Assembly: GCA_934270475.1 (NCBI GenBank)
Contig: CAKQPS010000003.1
Coordinates: 124,001-188,000, forward strand
DNA length: 64,000 nucleotides
Reading direction: 5' to 3'
DNA from: an uncultured Alphaproteobacteria bacterium
GTDB taxonomy: Bacteria; Pseudomonadota; Alphaproteobacteria; RF32; CAG-239
Shown here in pieces: positions 8,012 through 16,218 of the stretch. Made by a program: the position numbers and the translations under genes. The notes beneath the pieces were generated by a model that had not been told where the DNA came from, made no database searches, and worked only from the letters and a program-made list of their open reading frames with translations. The stretch's first letter is position 1, and each line of letters starts with the position of its first letter.

Positions 8012-8381
8012 GAACAATTTGTCAGCCCCTATACTCTGGATATTGATGGTAAAAAGCAGGTCTTTTGGTATATTGAGTTCAGTACTAGGAAAGTTGTTAA
8101 GGAAAGCCTTAATGATAAAGAGCTTGCTTCAGCAGAGACAAAAAAGTCTCAGGAGTGGAGCTGTATGTATCATCTTGGTTGGGGGCAAAGCAGAAAAGCT
8201 ATTGATTATGATACTTATAAAAGAGCTGACGCAAATGGAGCTGTCGCGCTTGGCAAACACCGGTGTGCGCTTTATCAGTGATTTGGAAAACGGCAAGCCC
8301 GATGTGAGTCTGGCTAAGCTGCTTTCGGTGGTTTATGCGCTGGGTTTGGAACTCCGCATCGTAAATAAATGGAGCGACTGA
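8012..8381 (+). pseudogene. Decayed HTH antitoxin-like gene, frameshifted
   Basis: Two protein-like pieces lie in different frames. From 8012 a frame without a start codon reads plausible coding sequence (FVSPYTLDIDGKKQVFWYIE...) and ends near 8280. Overlapping it in another frame, from about 8216, is the C-terminal two thirds of a Y4mF/HipB-type helix-turn-helix protein (LTQMELSRLANTGVRFISDL and ENGKPDVSLAKLLSVVYALG), stopping at 8381. The first helix and a proper start are missing. I read this as a remnant of a toxin-antitoxin or restriction-type locus; the identity of the first piece is unknown. Confidence 0.6.
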
Positions 8382-8412
8382 AAAAATTACCAGCAGCTTA
8401 TTTAAATAGTGC

Positions 8413-8441
8413 TTGATTTAAAATAAAATTCGGACTATATT
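8413..8441 (+). promoter_or_regulatory. Promoter of greA
   Basis: TTGATT 8413-8418, 17-base spacer, TATATT 8436-8441; leader of about 100 bases. Confidence 0.6.
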
Positions 8442-8465
8442 ATATATAACATTAAAGAGAAACGG

Positions 8466-8500
8466 CTGTGAAATAGAGATATTTCGCAGTCTGATTTTTT
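8466..8500 (+). terminator. Attenuator hairpin in the greA leader
   Basis: Ten-pair stem CTGTGAAATA / TATTTCGCAG (one T-G pair) with GAGA tetraloop, then TCTGATTTTTT. It lies between the promoter and the start codon, so part of the transcripts should end here. E. coli greA likewise has a leader terminator that yields short RNAs (GraL); homology is not claimed. Confidence 0.6.
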
Positions 8501-8548
8501 AACTTTTTTAAAAAGAAATTTAGAAAATTTTGACTTTAGGAGGAAAAA

Positions 8549-9022
8549 ATGGATAAATTCCCATTGACTAAATTTGGTTATGAAATGCTGGAACAAGAAC
8601 TGAAAAACCGCAAAGGCGTTGAGCGCCCTAACATTATTGCCGAAATTGCTGAAGCCCGCGCTAAAGGTGATTTGTCGGAAAATGCCGAATATTCCGCTGC
8701 TAAAGAAAAACAAAGTTTTAATGAAGGACGCATTCAGGAGCTGGAAGCAGTTATCAGCCGCGCTCAAGTAATTGACCCAACTAAAATGAGCGGTGATATT
8801 GTACGTTTCGGTGCAACCGTTTTGGTGGCAAACACTGATACTGAGGAAGAAAATGAATATCAAATTGTCGGCGATTATGAAGCAGATATTGAAAAGAATA
8901 AAATTTCTTTGTCTTCTCCGCTGGCTCGTGCTTTGATTGGTAAAGAAATTGGCGATATTGCCGAATATTTTGCTCCGAGCGGCAAAAAATCTTATGAAAT
9001 TATTGAAGTTAAGTGGCTCTAA
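8549..9022 (+). CDS. greA: Transcription elongation factor GreA
   Basis: Rescues backtracked RNA polymerase by stimulating transcript cleavage. The 157-residue length is standard. The N-terminal coiled coil (residues 1-75) carries the acidic tip motif ...GDLSENAEYSAAKE..., with the D and E residues that hold the catalytic magnesium. The C-terminal FKBP-like domain (80-157) includes VRFGATV and SPLARALIGKEIGD. ATG 8549 follows TTAGGAGGAAAAA, an excellent site. Ends with a terminator at 9054-9091. Confidence 0.97.
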   Translation: MDKFPLTKFGYEMLEQELKNRKGVERPNIIAEIAEARAKGDLSENAEYSAAKEKQSFNEGRIQELEAVISRAQVIDPTKMSGDIVRFGATVLVANTDTEEENEYQIVGDYEADIEKNKISLSSPLARALIGKEIGDIAEYFAPSGKKSYEIIEVKWL

Positions 9023-9053
9023 GTCCTTTAAACTTTTTGTAAAAGTCATATAT

Positions 9054-9091
9054 AAAATCCAAGAGTTTGTGCTTTTGGATTTTATTTTTTT
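9054..9091 (+). terminator. Terminator of greA
   Basis: AAAATCCAA / TTGGATTTT followed by ATTTTTTT. Confidence 0.75.
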
Positions 9092-9106
9092 GCAAGGAGA
9101 AATGCT

Positions 9107-9343
9107 ATGACCAAAGAGAGATGCTTTTATGATTATGAGCATAAGTGCGATTGTTCTGAAGATGACAAATGCGGCTGCACCTATCCGAACAATATGAAAC
9201 ATAATGTGACTTGCGAGCCGGAACAGCCGTCCGTGGAAGATTTTGAAAATATGCCGCATGAAATCAGCTTGAAGAAAGGCGTAAAATTAGAACCGCCGGA
9301 TTTTCATTGGAATGAAGAGCCGCAGTCGTTTGATGCGGATTAA
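9107..9343 (+). CDS. Hypothetical Cys-rich acidic protein, 78 aa
   Basis: No family recognised. ATG 9107 follows GCAAGGAGAAATGCT, a strong site. Six cysteines lie in the first 36 residues (C6, C14, C16, C22, C24, C36), spaced CxC...CxC, which could bind a metal. The rest is acidic and proline-containing. It precedes the phosphomannomutase-like gene by 78 bases without an obvious terminator and could share its transcript. Confidence 0.55.
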   Translation: MTKERCFYDYEHKCDCSEDDKCGCTYPNNMKHNVTCEPEQPSVEDFENMPHEISLKKGVKLEPPDFHWNEEPQSFDAD

Positions 9344-9421
9344 AATATTGTTAGCTCTTTGCTGAAAAAACTTTATCATTTTTTCTGTCGGTTTATACTT
9401 TATGTCAAGAGGATAGAAAAA

Positions 9422-10147
9422 ATGACGATTTATGTTTTTGATTTAGATGGAACACTTACGCCGCCACGCTTGCCGATGCAGCCGGATTTTACGGTCAAAT
9501 TTCTGCCGTGGCTGAACACGCATACGGCTTTTATCGCCACCGGCTCGAATTTAGCCAAAGTTTCGGAGCAAATGGACGCGCAAACCTTAAACGCGTTCGG
9601 CGGAATTTATTGTTCAATGGGCAATGAATTTTGGCGCGGCGGCAAATATGTTTATCAAAACGCCTTTATTCCCGATAGCCGTTTAATTGCCAAGCTGGAG
9701 GAATTCCGGCAGCATACCGCTTATCCCTATACTTTATATCCAAACTATATTGAGCTGCGCACCGGAATGTTGAATTTCAGCGTTTTAGGACGTGATTGCC
9801 CGTATGAAGAACGTTTGCGCTATCAAAAATGGGATTCGCAGCATCACGAACGCCTGCATATTAAAGAAGTATTGGAGCGTGAGTTTCCCAAATATGAATT
9901 TTCGGTCGGCGGCTCTATCTCCATAGACATCAATCCTTGCGGCTGCAGCAAAGCGCAAATTGCCGGCAAACTGCGCCAAAGTTATCCTGAGGAAAAAATA
10001 GTTTTCTTTGGCGACCGCACAATGAAAGGCGGCAATGATTTTGAATTGGCAGAGGCATTGCGCCAGTTGCCGAATACTAAAATTGTGCAGGTGAACGGAC
10101 CGGAAGAAGTTTTAACTTTGCTGCATTTGGAAGAAAAAAATGACTAA
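9422..10147 (+). CDS. HAD-superfamily protein like eukaryotic phosphomannomutase, 241 aa
   Basis: Start ATG 9422 follows AGAGGATAGAAAA; the frame is open further upstream but with no better start. The sequence follows the eukaryotic-type alpha-phosphomannomutase (PF03332, HAD-IIB) along its length: catalytic FDLDGTLTPPR (residues 5-15, both aspartates present), cap segment YIELRTGMLNFSVLGRDC with the substrate arginines, VGGSISIDINPCG, and FFGDRTMKGGND near residue 200. The expected reaction is interconversion of mannose 6- and 1-phosphate, or another sugar phosphate. Its stop overlaps the folA start (ATGACTAA), so it is translated with folA and thyA. The link to folate metabolism is unclear. 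A general HAD phosphatase is the alternative. Confidence 0.75.
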   Translation: MTIYVFDLDGTLTPPRLPMQPDFTVKFLPWLNTHTAFIATGSNLAKVSEQMDAQTLNAFGGIYCSMGNEFWRGGKYVYQNAFIPDSRLIAKLEEFRQHTAYPYTLYPNYIELRTGMLNFSVLGRDCPYEERLRYQKWDSQHHERLHIKEVLEREFPKYEFSVGGSISIDINPCGCSKAQIAGKLRQSYPEEKIVFFGDRTMKGGNDFELAEALRQLPNTKIVQVNGPEEVLTLLHLEEKND

Positions 10148-10712
10148 AGTTGCAATTTGGTGCCGCCATGAGGGCGATAATATAATTGGTGTCGGGGCGG
10201 ATATTCCATGGTGCGTGCCGTCGGACAGCAAGCGTTTCCGTAATTTGACTAAAGAAAAAACATTGGTTGTCGGCAAGAAAACATATGAGAGTTTTCCCAA
10301 TCGCACTTTGCCGAACCGCAAGTTTATAGTTATAACCAGACAGGCGGATTATGAAGTTTCCGACCAGCAGAATCATGTTGTTATGTCGGATATAAAAAAG
10401 CTGAAAGACTACCCCGAAGATTTGTATATTTCCGGCGGCGCGGCAATTTATGACGCTTTTTTTGCGGATTCGGCGCTGCGTCCGGAAATTGTGGTGGATT
10501 GTGTTTATCACGGTGCGTTAAAAGGCGGATTGAACGGCGAGCCGGTGTCGGTTGATAAAAGCGTGGCGGTTTTGGAACAAAAGTATAAGCCTTTGCCGAT
10601 TAGCTTTGAATTGGATAACGTTACAACAACGGTTTGGCTATTAAAGGGCGCTTTTGTGGAACAAAGCGTTGTCAAAAAAATTCTGCAATATTTAGAAACG
10701 GAGGAAAAATAA
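10140..10712 (+). CDS. folA: Dihydrofolate reductase
   Basis: NADPH-dependent reduction of dihydrofolate to tetrahydrofolate, regenerating the cofactor spent by ThyA. Motifs: DIPWCVPSDSKRFRNLT (substrate and Met20-loop region), VVGKKTYESFP (NADPH-binding, residues 42-52), ISGGAAIYDAF (glycine pair of the nucleotide site, about 99-109). At 190 residues it is longer than the 160 of E. coli; the insert lies in residues 115-150, and the last 30 residues are a charged helix. Overlaps the upstream gene by 8 bases and is followed at once by thyA. Confidence 0.92.
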   Translation: MTKVAIWCRHEGDNIIGVGADIPWCVPSDSKRFRNLTKEKTLVVGKKTYESFPNRTLPNRKFIVITRQADYEVSDQQNHVVMSDIKKLKDYPEDLYISGGAAIYDAFFADSALRPEIVVDCVYHGALKGGLNGEPVSVDKSVAVLEQKYKPLPISFELDNVTTTVWLLKGAFVEQSVVKKILQYLETEEK

Positions 10713-11498
10713 ATGCAACAATATTTGGATTTGCTGCGTGATGTTTTGGAAAACGGCGTGGATAAAATGGATAGAACCGGTGTCGGCACCCGCTCGGTGT
10801 TCGGTCGGCAAATGCGCTTTGATTTGAATAAAGGTTTTCCGCTGATGACCACCAAAAAAATGCACCTTAAAAGCATTATCTATGAGCTGTTGTGGTTTTT
10901 GAGAGGCGACACCAACGTAAAATATCTGCAGGAACACGGCGTGCGGATTTGGAACGAATGGGCGGACGAAAACGGTGATTTGGGACCGGTTTATGGTTCG
11001 CAGTGGCGTAACTGGAACGGCGAGGGTATAGATCAAATTGCCGAAGTTATTGAAAAACTGAAAAAAACTCCGAATGACCGCCGTATGATTGTTTCGGCTT
11101 GGAATGTGGGAAAAATTGCGCAAATGCACTTGCCACCGTGCCATATGATGTTCCAATTTTATGTGGCGAACAACAAGCTGAGCTGTATGCTCTATCAGCG
11201 CAGCTGCGATATGTTTTTAGGCGTCCCGTTTAACATTGCTTCTTATGCCTTGCTGACAATGATGGTGGCGCAGGTTTGCGGCTATGAATTGGGCGAGTTT
11301 ATTCACACTTTGGGCGATACGCATATTTATCACAACCATTTTGAGCAGGTGCGCGAACAGCTTTCCCGTACTCCGTATGAACTGCCGCAAATGCGTATAA
11401 ATCCGGATGTTAAAGACATCAACGATTTTAAATATGAAGATTTTGAGCTGCTCAATTATAAGAGTTATGAGGCAATAAAAGGCAAAGTCGCCGTATAA
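10713..11498 (+). CDS. thyA: Thymidylate synthase
   Basis: Makes dTMP from dUMP with methylene-tetrahydrofolate. 261 residues, standard for the short bacterial form. Seen: [28 protein letters not shown], the catalytic cysteine in [12 protein letters not shown] (about C143), [20 protein letters not shown] and the C-terminal dUMP loop [12 protein letters not shown]. The C-terminus ends KGKVAV as is usual. ATG directly follows folA (AACGGAGGAAAAATAA), so the two are coupled. A paired inverted repeat closes the operon. Confidence 0.98.
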   Translation: MQQYLDLLRDVLENGVDKMDRTGVGTRSVFGRQMRFDLNKGFPLMTTKKMHLKSIIYELLWFLRGDTNVKYLQEHGVRIWNEWADENGDLGPVYGSQWRNWNGEGIDQIAEVIEKLKKTPNDRRMIVSAWNVGKIAQMHLPPCHMMFQFYVANNKLSCMLYQRSCDMFLGVPFNIASYALLTMMVAQVCGYELGEFIHTLGDTHIYHNHFEQVREQLSRTPYELPQMRINPDVKDINDFKYEDFELLNYKSYEAIKGKVAV

Positions 11499-11503
11499 GG
11501 AGA

Positions 11504-11537
11504 AAACTCGTCTAGCAGATACCAGCTAGACGAGTTT
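11504..11537. repeat. Perfect inverted repeat after thyA
   Basis: AAACTCGTCTAGC / GCTAGACGAGTTT, 13 pairs with an 8-base loop, but no T-run after it. Could be an RNA 3'-end stabiliser or weak terminator. Confidence 0.6.
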
Positions 11538-11560
11538 CCGAGAGTTTGAGGAAACTGCAA

Positions 11561-11607
11561 AAGAGAGAAATTCACGTACTTCAATGTACGCTAAAATTTT
11601 CTCTCTT
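11561..11607. terminator. Two-way terminator between thyA and the histidine kinase
   Basis: Outer stem AAGAGAGAAATT / AATTTTCTCTCTT (one bulge), inner stem CGTAC / GTACG. It lies between two genes that converge and can serve both. Confidence 0.65.
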
Positions 11608-11623
11608 CTTGTTTTAATGCTAT

Positions 11624-13042
11624 CTACTGCTTAACCGGAAGATAAACCGTAAAAGTTGTTCCGTTATAAGCGGTGGAGGCAACAGTTAAATTTCCGTGGT
11701 GATGCAGGACAATTTGCTTAGCAATTGCCAATCCCAAGCCTGTGCCGCGTATTTTCATATCTTTATGTATCTGCATACGGTAAAATTTTTCTGTCAGGCG
11801 GGCAAGGTCTTCTTTAGCAATTTTCGGACCTTTGTTGTTAATGGCGATGCTGACGGCTTTTTCCGCAGCCACATTTTGCCCGCTGCCCGCCGGAATTTCC
11901 GCCACGGTTTTTATATCCACCGTAATTTCTGAGTTTTCCTGAGCATATTTTATGGCATTATCCACAAGGTTTTGTAAAATTTGATGTATTTCTTGCTTGT
12001 CACCGATAATTTTAGGAATACGACCTTGCTCCGAAACTTTTAAGTTTACGGAATGTTGAAACGCCTTGATTTTTAAGGCTTCGGTAACATCGTCTATCAC
12101 TTCCGAAATATTGACTTTATCTTTTAGTTCTTTGTCTTGCGCCATTTCCAAACGCGAAAGCGACAGCAAATCTTCTATAAGGCTGGACATATAGTCGGCT
12201 TGCTCTTTCATAATGCTTAAAAAAGCCTCTCTGGCGTCAGCATCGTCTTTAGCCGAAGTTTGCAGAGTTTCAATAAATCCTGAAATCACCGACAGCGGCG
12301 TTCTCAGCTCGTGGCTGGCATTTGCCACAAAATCGGACTGCATTTTTTCCAAACTCAAAACTTTGCTAAGGTCATAGATAGAAACCACGGCAACGGCTCG
12401 TCCTTTAGAATACCACGGCAGTTTGGTAATGTGGGCATAAATGCGCTTGTTTATTTTGCCGCCGGCATGAAAAACCAAACTTTCAGATTCGCTTTTATCC
12501 TTTAAAACCTTCTCCACCGAGGCAACAAAAATATTTACGCTGAAAACCGAGGCGATATTGCGTCCGGTAATCTCATCGCCCAGTAAATTGCGGGCAGAAA
12601 GATTGCTGCCGGTTATAATTCCTTCGCCATCCAGCATCAAAATCGGGTCGGGAAGCGTATCTAAAACCGCCGCATCAGACATGGTTTGCGCTTTTAATGA
12701 TGCAGCCTTAGATGTCCAAAAGCGATGAATGGAATTAACGGCATCGGCAATTTTTTGTGCATCTTTTTCAGAAAGGTTTAGTTTTGAACTGTCTTCTTGT
12801 TCGTTGGCAAGCGAATAAATATATTGCTTTAGCGATTGCATTTCATAGCTGAGCGGAAAAAGCGAAAACATATTGAAAATGATTATTATCGCATAGCAAA
12901 TCAATGCCGTCAGCGGAGTTACCAAACCCATATATGCCAATAAGGCAAACAAAATCGCCGAAGGCAGCGATAAAATCAGCACCCGCGTAGAAAATGAAGA
13001 ATCTTTTTCCAAGCCTAAAAGGCGTTTCATATTTTTCAGCAT
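11624..13042 (-). CDS. Sensor histidine kinase (PhoR-like), 472 aa
   Basis: Membrane-bound two-component sensor. Two transmembrane helices (about residues 21-40 and 45-63) with almost no periplasmic loop, then a PAS domain (about 122-230; DPILMLDGEGIITGSN), HisKA with the phospho-acceptor H244 in FVANASHELRTPLSVISG, and HATPase_c with N-box NLVDNAIKYA and G-box GTGLGLAIAK. The architecture matches PhoR minus a large sensor domain, so it probably senses from the membrane or the cytoplasm. No response regulator adjoins it: the partner must lie elsewhere. Divergent from mutS with 93 bases between the start codons. Confidence 0.93.
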   Translation of the reverse strand: MLKNMKRLLGLEKDSSFSTRVLILSLPSAILFALLAYMGLVTPLTALICYAIIIIFNMFSLFPLSYEMQSLKQYIYSLANEQEDSSKLNLSEKDAQKIADAVNSIHRFWTSKAASLKAQTMSDAAVLDTLPDPILMLDGEGIITGSNLSARNLLGDEITGRNIASVFSVNIFVASVEKVLKDKSESESLVFHAGGKINKRIYAHITKLPWYSKGRAVAVVSIYDLSKVLSLEKMQSDFVANASHELRTPLSVISGFIETLQTSAKDDADAREAFLSIMKEQADYMSSLIEDLLSLSRLEMAQDKELKDKVNISEVIDDVTEALKIKAFQHSVNLKVSEQGRIPKIIGDKQEIHQILQNLVDNAIKYAQENSEITVDIKTVAEIPAGSGQNVAAEKAVSIAINNKGPKIAKEDLARLTEKFYRMQIHKDMKIRGTGLGLAIAKQIVLHHHGNLTVASTAYNGTTFTVYLPVKQ

Positions 13043-13082
13043 AGATGTTATCCCGTATGATAAAGTTAATAAAGTGCTAGAC

Positions 13083-13110
13083 TTGATACAGAATTATTGT
13101 AGTATACAAT
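13083..13110 (+). promoter_or_regulatory. Promoter of mutS
   Basis: TTGATA 13083-13088, 16-base spacer, TACAAT 13105-13110. Confidence 0.55.
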
Positions 13111-13135
13111 AAGTTTAAATAGGTTTAATATCATA

Positions 13136-15808
13136 ATGACTGAAAAAAGTAATTTAACGCCGGCAATGATGCAGTATATGGAGCTGAAAAAGGCTCATCA
13201 GGACTATTTACTGTTTTATCGTATGGGCGATTTTTATGAGCTGTTTTTTGACGATGCAATTACTGCATCAAAAGCTTTGGATATTGCTTTGACCAAGCGC
13301 GGCAAAGCTGACGGAAAAGACGTGCCGATGTGCGGCGTGCCTTTTCATGCGTATGAAAGCTATATGGCAAAGCTGATGAAACAGGGCTTTAAAGTGGCTA
13401 TTTGTGAGCAAATGGAAGACCCTGCCGAAGCCAAAAAACGCGGCTATAAAGCCATAGTGCGGCGTGATGTGGTTCGTTTGGTGACCCCTGGAACTATTAC
13501 TGAAGACACAATCTTAGATTCCCGAAAAAATAACTATTTGCTGTGTGTGGCAAAAATAAGCGGGGAGTTTGGTTTGGCGTGGATAGACCTTTCTACCGGC
13601 GTGTTTTATACCCAGCTTTTGGAAGTTAACGCTCAAAATGAGGCGGCGGAACTGCATACGGCAATAGACCGGCTGGCGCCGAGTGAAATTTTGGTGGCGG
13701 ACACGTTGCTGCAAAACTCCGAACTGTTTCATTTGCTGAATGAATATAAAGAACAGCTTTCGGTTTTGCCGCAAGCACGCTTTAACAGCGGCAGCGCCGA
13801 AAAGCGTATTTTGGAATTTTATCAGGTAAATACGCTGGATTCTTTCGGTAGTTTCAGCAAGCCGGAAATTTCTGCCGCCGGAATTTTGCTGGATTATGTT
13901 GAAAATACACAAAAAGGTAAAATGCCGCGTATTGCCCGTCCGGTAAAAATTTTAAGCAGTCAATATATGGAAATAGATGCGGCGACGCGTCATAATTTGG
14001 ATTTGCTTGAAGGTCCGCGCGGCAGCACGCTTATTTCGGTGTTGGACAGAACTGTGAGCGGTGCTGGCGCTAGATTGCTTGCCAATCGTTTGGCTAATCC
14101 GCTTTTGAATGTAGATAAAATCAATCAGCGTTTAGATGTGGTGGAATTTTTCTTAAAACATCATGATGTGCGTGAAAAACTGCGGACCGTGCTGAAAAAT
14201 TGCCCTGATGTTGAACGTGCTGTTTCAAGGCTGGGCGTAGGACGAGGCGGACCGCGCGATTTACTGGCTATCGGAGTGACTTTAGGCAGCTTGCCAAAGC
14301 TGAAAACTCTTATTGAAACTTTTAAGCCGATTGATGTGGTGGACGAGCTGCCGCCAGCGGTGGCAAAAGTTTTGCAGCGATTCGGCGATCACTCTATGCT
14401 GGTTAATATGCTGGCAAATTCCTTGTGGGTGGAAGACCGTACAAATGAGCTGCCTTTGCTGGCGCGCGACGGTGATTTTGTTAAAGCTGGTTACAGTCCG
14501 GAGCTTGACGCTGTGCGTGATTTGAAAAATAAGGGGCACAACTATATTTTGAACCTGCAAAGCAAATATGTGGAGCAAACCGGTATAGAGCATTTGAAGA
14601 TAAAATATAACAACGTGATTGGCTATTTTATAGAAATTCCCAATAAAGATGCTTCGCAAGTGCTTGGAAATCCGGAATTTATACACCGTCAGTCTGTTTT
14701 GAATGCGGCGCGTTTTACCACAGTGGAATTAACCGATTTGGAAAATGAAATCCGCGGCGCTGCCGAAAAGGCGCTGGGCTTGGAGTTGGCGATTTTTGAT
14801 GATTTGGTGCACAGTGTTTTGCTTGCCGCCGATGACATTACCCGCACCGCCAACGCCTTGGCAGAGCTTGATGTTGGGGCGGCTTTGGCTGATTTGGCAC
14901 TGGAAAATAATTATTGTCGTCCGGAAATTGACGACAGTTATGCTTTTGAGGTTGAAGACGGTCGTCACCCTGTGGTGGAAGAGGCGATTCGCCGCAGCCA
15001 TGAAGGCAGTTTTGTCGGCAATAATTGCAGTTTAGATGTCGAAAATAACCGAATTTGGCTGTTAACCGGTCCGAATATGGCTGGTAAATCGACATTTCTG
15101 CGGCAAAACGCCATTATTGCCATTATGGCGCAGATGGGCTCGTATGTTCCGGCAAAGTCGGCGCATATCGGCTATGTTAATAAGGTGTTCTCGCGTGTCG
15201 GCGCTTCCGATGATTTGGCGCGCGGGCGTTCTACTTTTATGGTGGAAATGGTTGAAACCGCCTCTATTCTGAACCGTGCCGACAAGCGCTCTTTTGTGAT
15301 TTTAGATGAAATCGGGCGCGGAACTGCAACTTTTGACGGACTTTCAATTGCTTGGGCTGTGGTTGAATATTTGCATGAAGTCAATAAATGCCGTGCTTTG
15401 TTTGCCACCCACTATCATGAACTTACAGATTTGGTCGGGCGTTTGAAGGCCATGACTTTGCATTGTATGAAAATCAAGGAATTTAAGGGCGAAGTTATCT
15501 TTTTGCATGAAGTTATAGACGGCGCTGCCGACCGTTCGTATGGTATTCACGTGGCAAAACTTGCCGGTTTGCCGAGTGCGGTTTTAGACCGTGCCGAACA
15601 AGTGCTGGCTAAGCTGGAAAATGAAAATCAGCATAAAAAGCTGAATGGCTTAGATGATGAGCTGCCGCTGTTTTCATATGCGCCGAAAGAGGTTAAAAAA
15701 TCACCGGTTGTCGAGGAATTGGAAAAAATAAATCCCGATGATTTAACGGCTCGCGAGGCTTTGCAAAAACTATATGACTTAAAAGATTTACTGAATAAGG
15801 ACGCTTAA
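13136..15808 (+). CDS. mutS: DNA mismatch repair protein MutS
   Basis: Recognises mismatches and starts repair with MutL. 890 residues, full length. Domain I carries the mismatch-wedge motif [14 protein letters not shown] (F of the F-x-E type near residue 33-40). The ATPase domain has Walker [11 protein letters not shown] (about 645-654), Walker [12 protein letters not shown], and the [10 protein letters not shown] signature. The C-terminal segment ([17 protein letters not shown]) is the usual dimerisation helix. It heads a tight cluster: the MazG-like gene starts 2 bases after its stop and priA follows, so the operon covers genome maintenance. Confidence 0.98.
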   Translation: MTEKSNLTPAMMQYMELKKAHQDYLLFYRMGDFYELFFDDAITASKALDIALTKRGKADGKDVPMCGVPFHAYESYMAKLMKQGFKVAICEQMEDPAEAKKRGYKAIVRRDVVRLVTPGTITEDTILDSRKNNYLLCVAKISGEFGLAWIDLSTGVFYTQLLEVNAQNEAAELHTAIDRLAPSEILVADTLLQNSELFHLLNEYKEQLSVLPQARFNSGSAEKRILEFYQVNTLDSFGSFSKPEISAAGILLDYVENTQKGKMPRIARPVKILSSQYMEIDAATRHNLDLLEGPRGSTLISVLDRTVSGAGARLLANRLANPLLNVDKINQRLDVVEFFLKHHDVREKLRTVLKNCPDVERAVSRLGVGRGGPRDLLAIGVTLGSLPKLKTLIETFKPIDVVDELPPAVAKVLQRFGDHSMLVNMLANSLWVEDRTNELPLLARDGDFVKAGYSPELDAVRDLKNKGHNYILNLQSKYVEQTGIEHLKIKYNNVIGYFIEIPNKDASQVLGNPEFIHRQSVLNAARFTTVELTDLENEIRGAAEKALGLELAIFDDLVHSVLLAADDITRTANALAELDVGAALADLALENNYCRPEIDDSYAFEVEDGRHPVVEEAIRRSHEGSFVGNNCSLDVENNRIWLLTGPNMAGKSTFLRQNAIIAIMAQMGSYVPAKSAHIGYVNKVFSRVGASDDLARGRSTFMVEMVETASILNRADKRSFVILDEIGRGTATFDGLSIAWAVVEYLHEVNKCRALFATHYHELTDLVGRLKAMTLHCMKIKEFKGEVIFLHEVIDGAADRSYGIHVAKLAGLPSAVLDRAEQVLAKLENENQHKKLNGLDDELPLFSYAPKEVKKSPVVEELEKINPDDLTAREALQKLYDLKDLLNKDA

Positions 15809-15810
15809 AG

Positions 15811-16215
15811 ATGGAAGAAAAAGAATATTTTGCCGCATATCAGCGCTTTGTTGACGGCGTGACTTCGGAAACCGCCAAAAATGATGAGGTTTTTGCACAG
15901 AATTTTGCCAAGCTCTCTCAGCAGCTGAACGGCAATTACGCTAGATTAGACCATGCCATTTCCGGACTTTGTGGCGAGGTCGGCGAAGTTGATGACGTGT
16001 GGAAAAAAATCAAATTTATGGGACTGAATTACACCGATGAAACCCGCGATATGTTTATAAAAGAGCTGGGCGATGTCTGCTGGTATATGTTCCAAGCCTG
16101 CATGGCGCTGAATATTCCGTTTGAAGAAGTTATCAATCGCAATATTGAAAAGCTGAAAAAACGTCACCCCAACGGTTATTCTCCGGAATATTTCCATCAA
16201 AAAAAAGGAGCTTAG
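15811..16215 (+). CDS. MazG-like nucleotide pyrophosphohydrolase, 134 aa
   Basis: All-alpha NTP pyrophosphatase fold. The metal-binding pattern is seen as LCGEVGEVDDVWKKIKF (about residues 48-64) and FIKELGDVCWYMFQA (about 87-101), the ExxE ... ExxD layout of the family. Single-domain, so closer to the MazG-like (MazG-related or dCTPase-type) proteins than to the two-domain E. coli MazG. Sits between mutS and priA, spaced by 2 and 3 bases; a housecleaning role for damaged or non-canonical nucleotides fits these neighbours. Confidence 0.85.
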   Translation: MEEKEYFAAYQRFVDGVTSETAKNDEVFAQNFAKLSQQLNGNYARLDHAISGLCGEVGEVDDVWKKIKFMGLNYTDETRDMFIKELGDVCWYMFQACMALNIPFEEVINRNIEKLKKRHPNGYSPEYFHQKKGA

Positions 16216-16218
16216 GCT

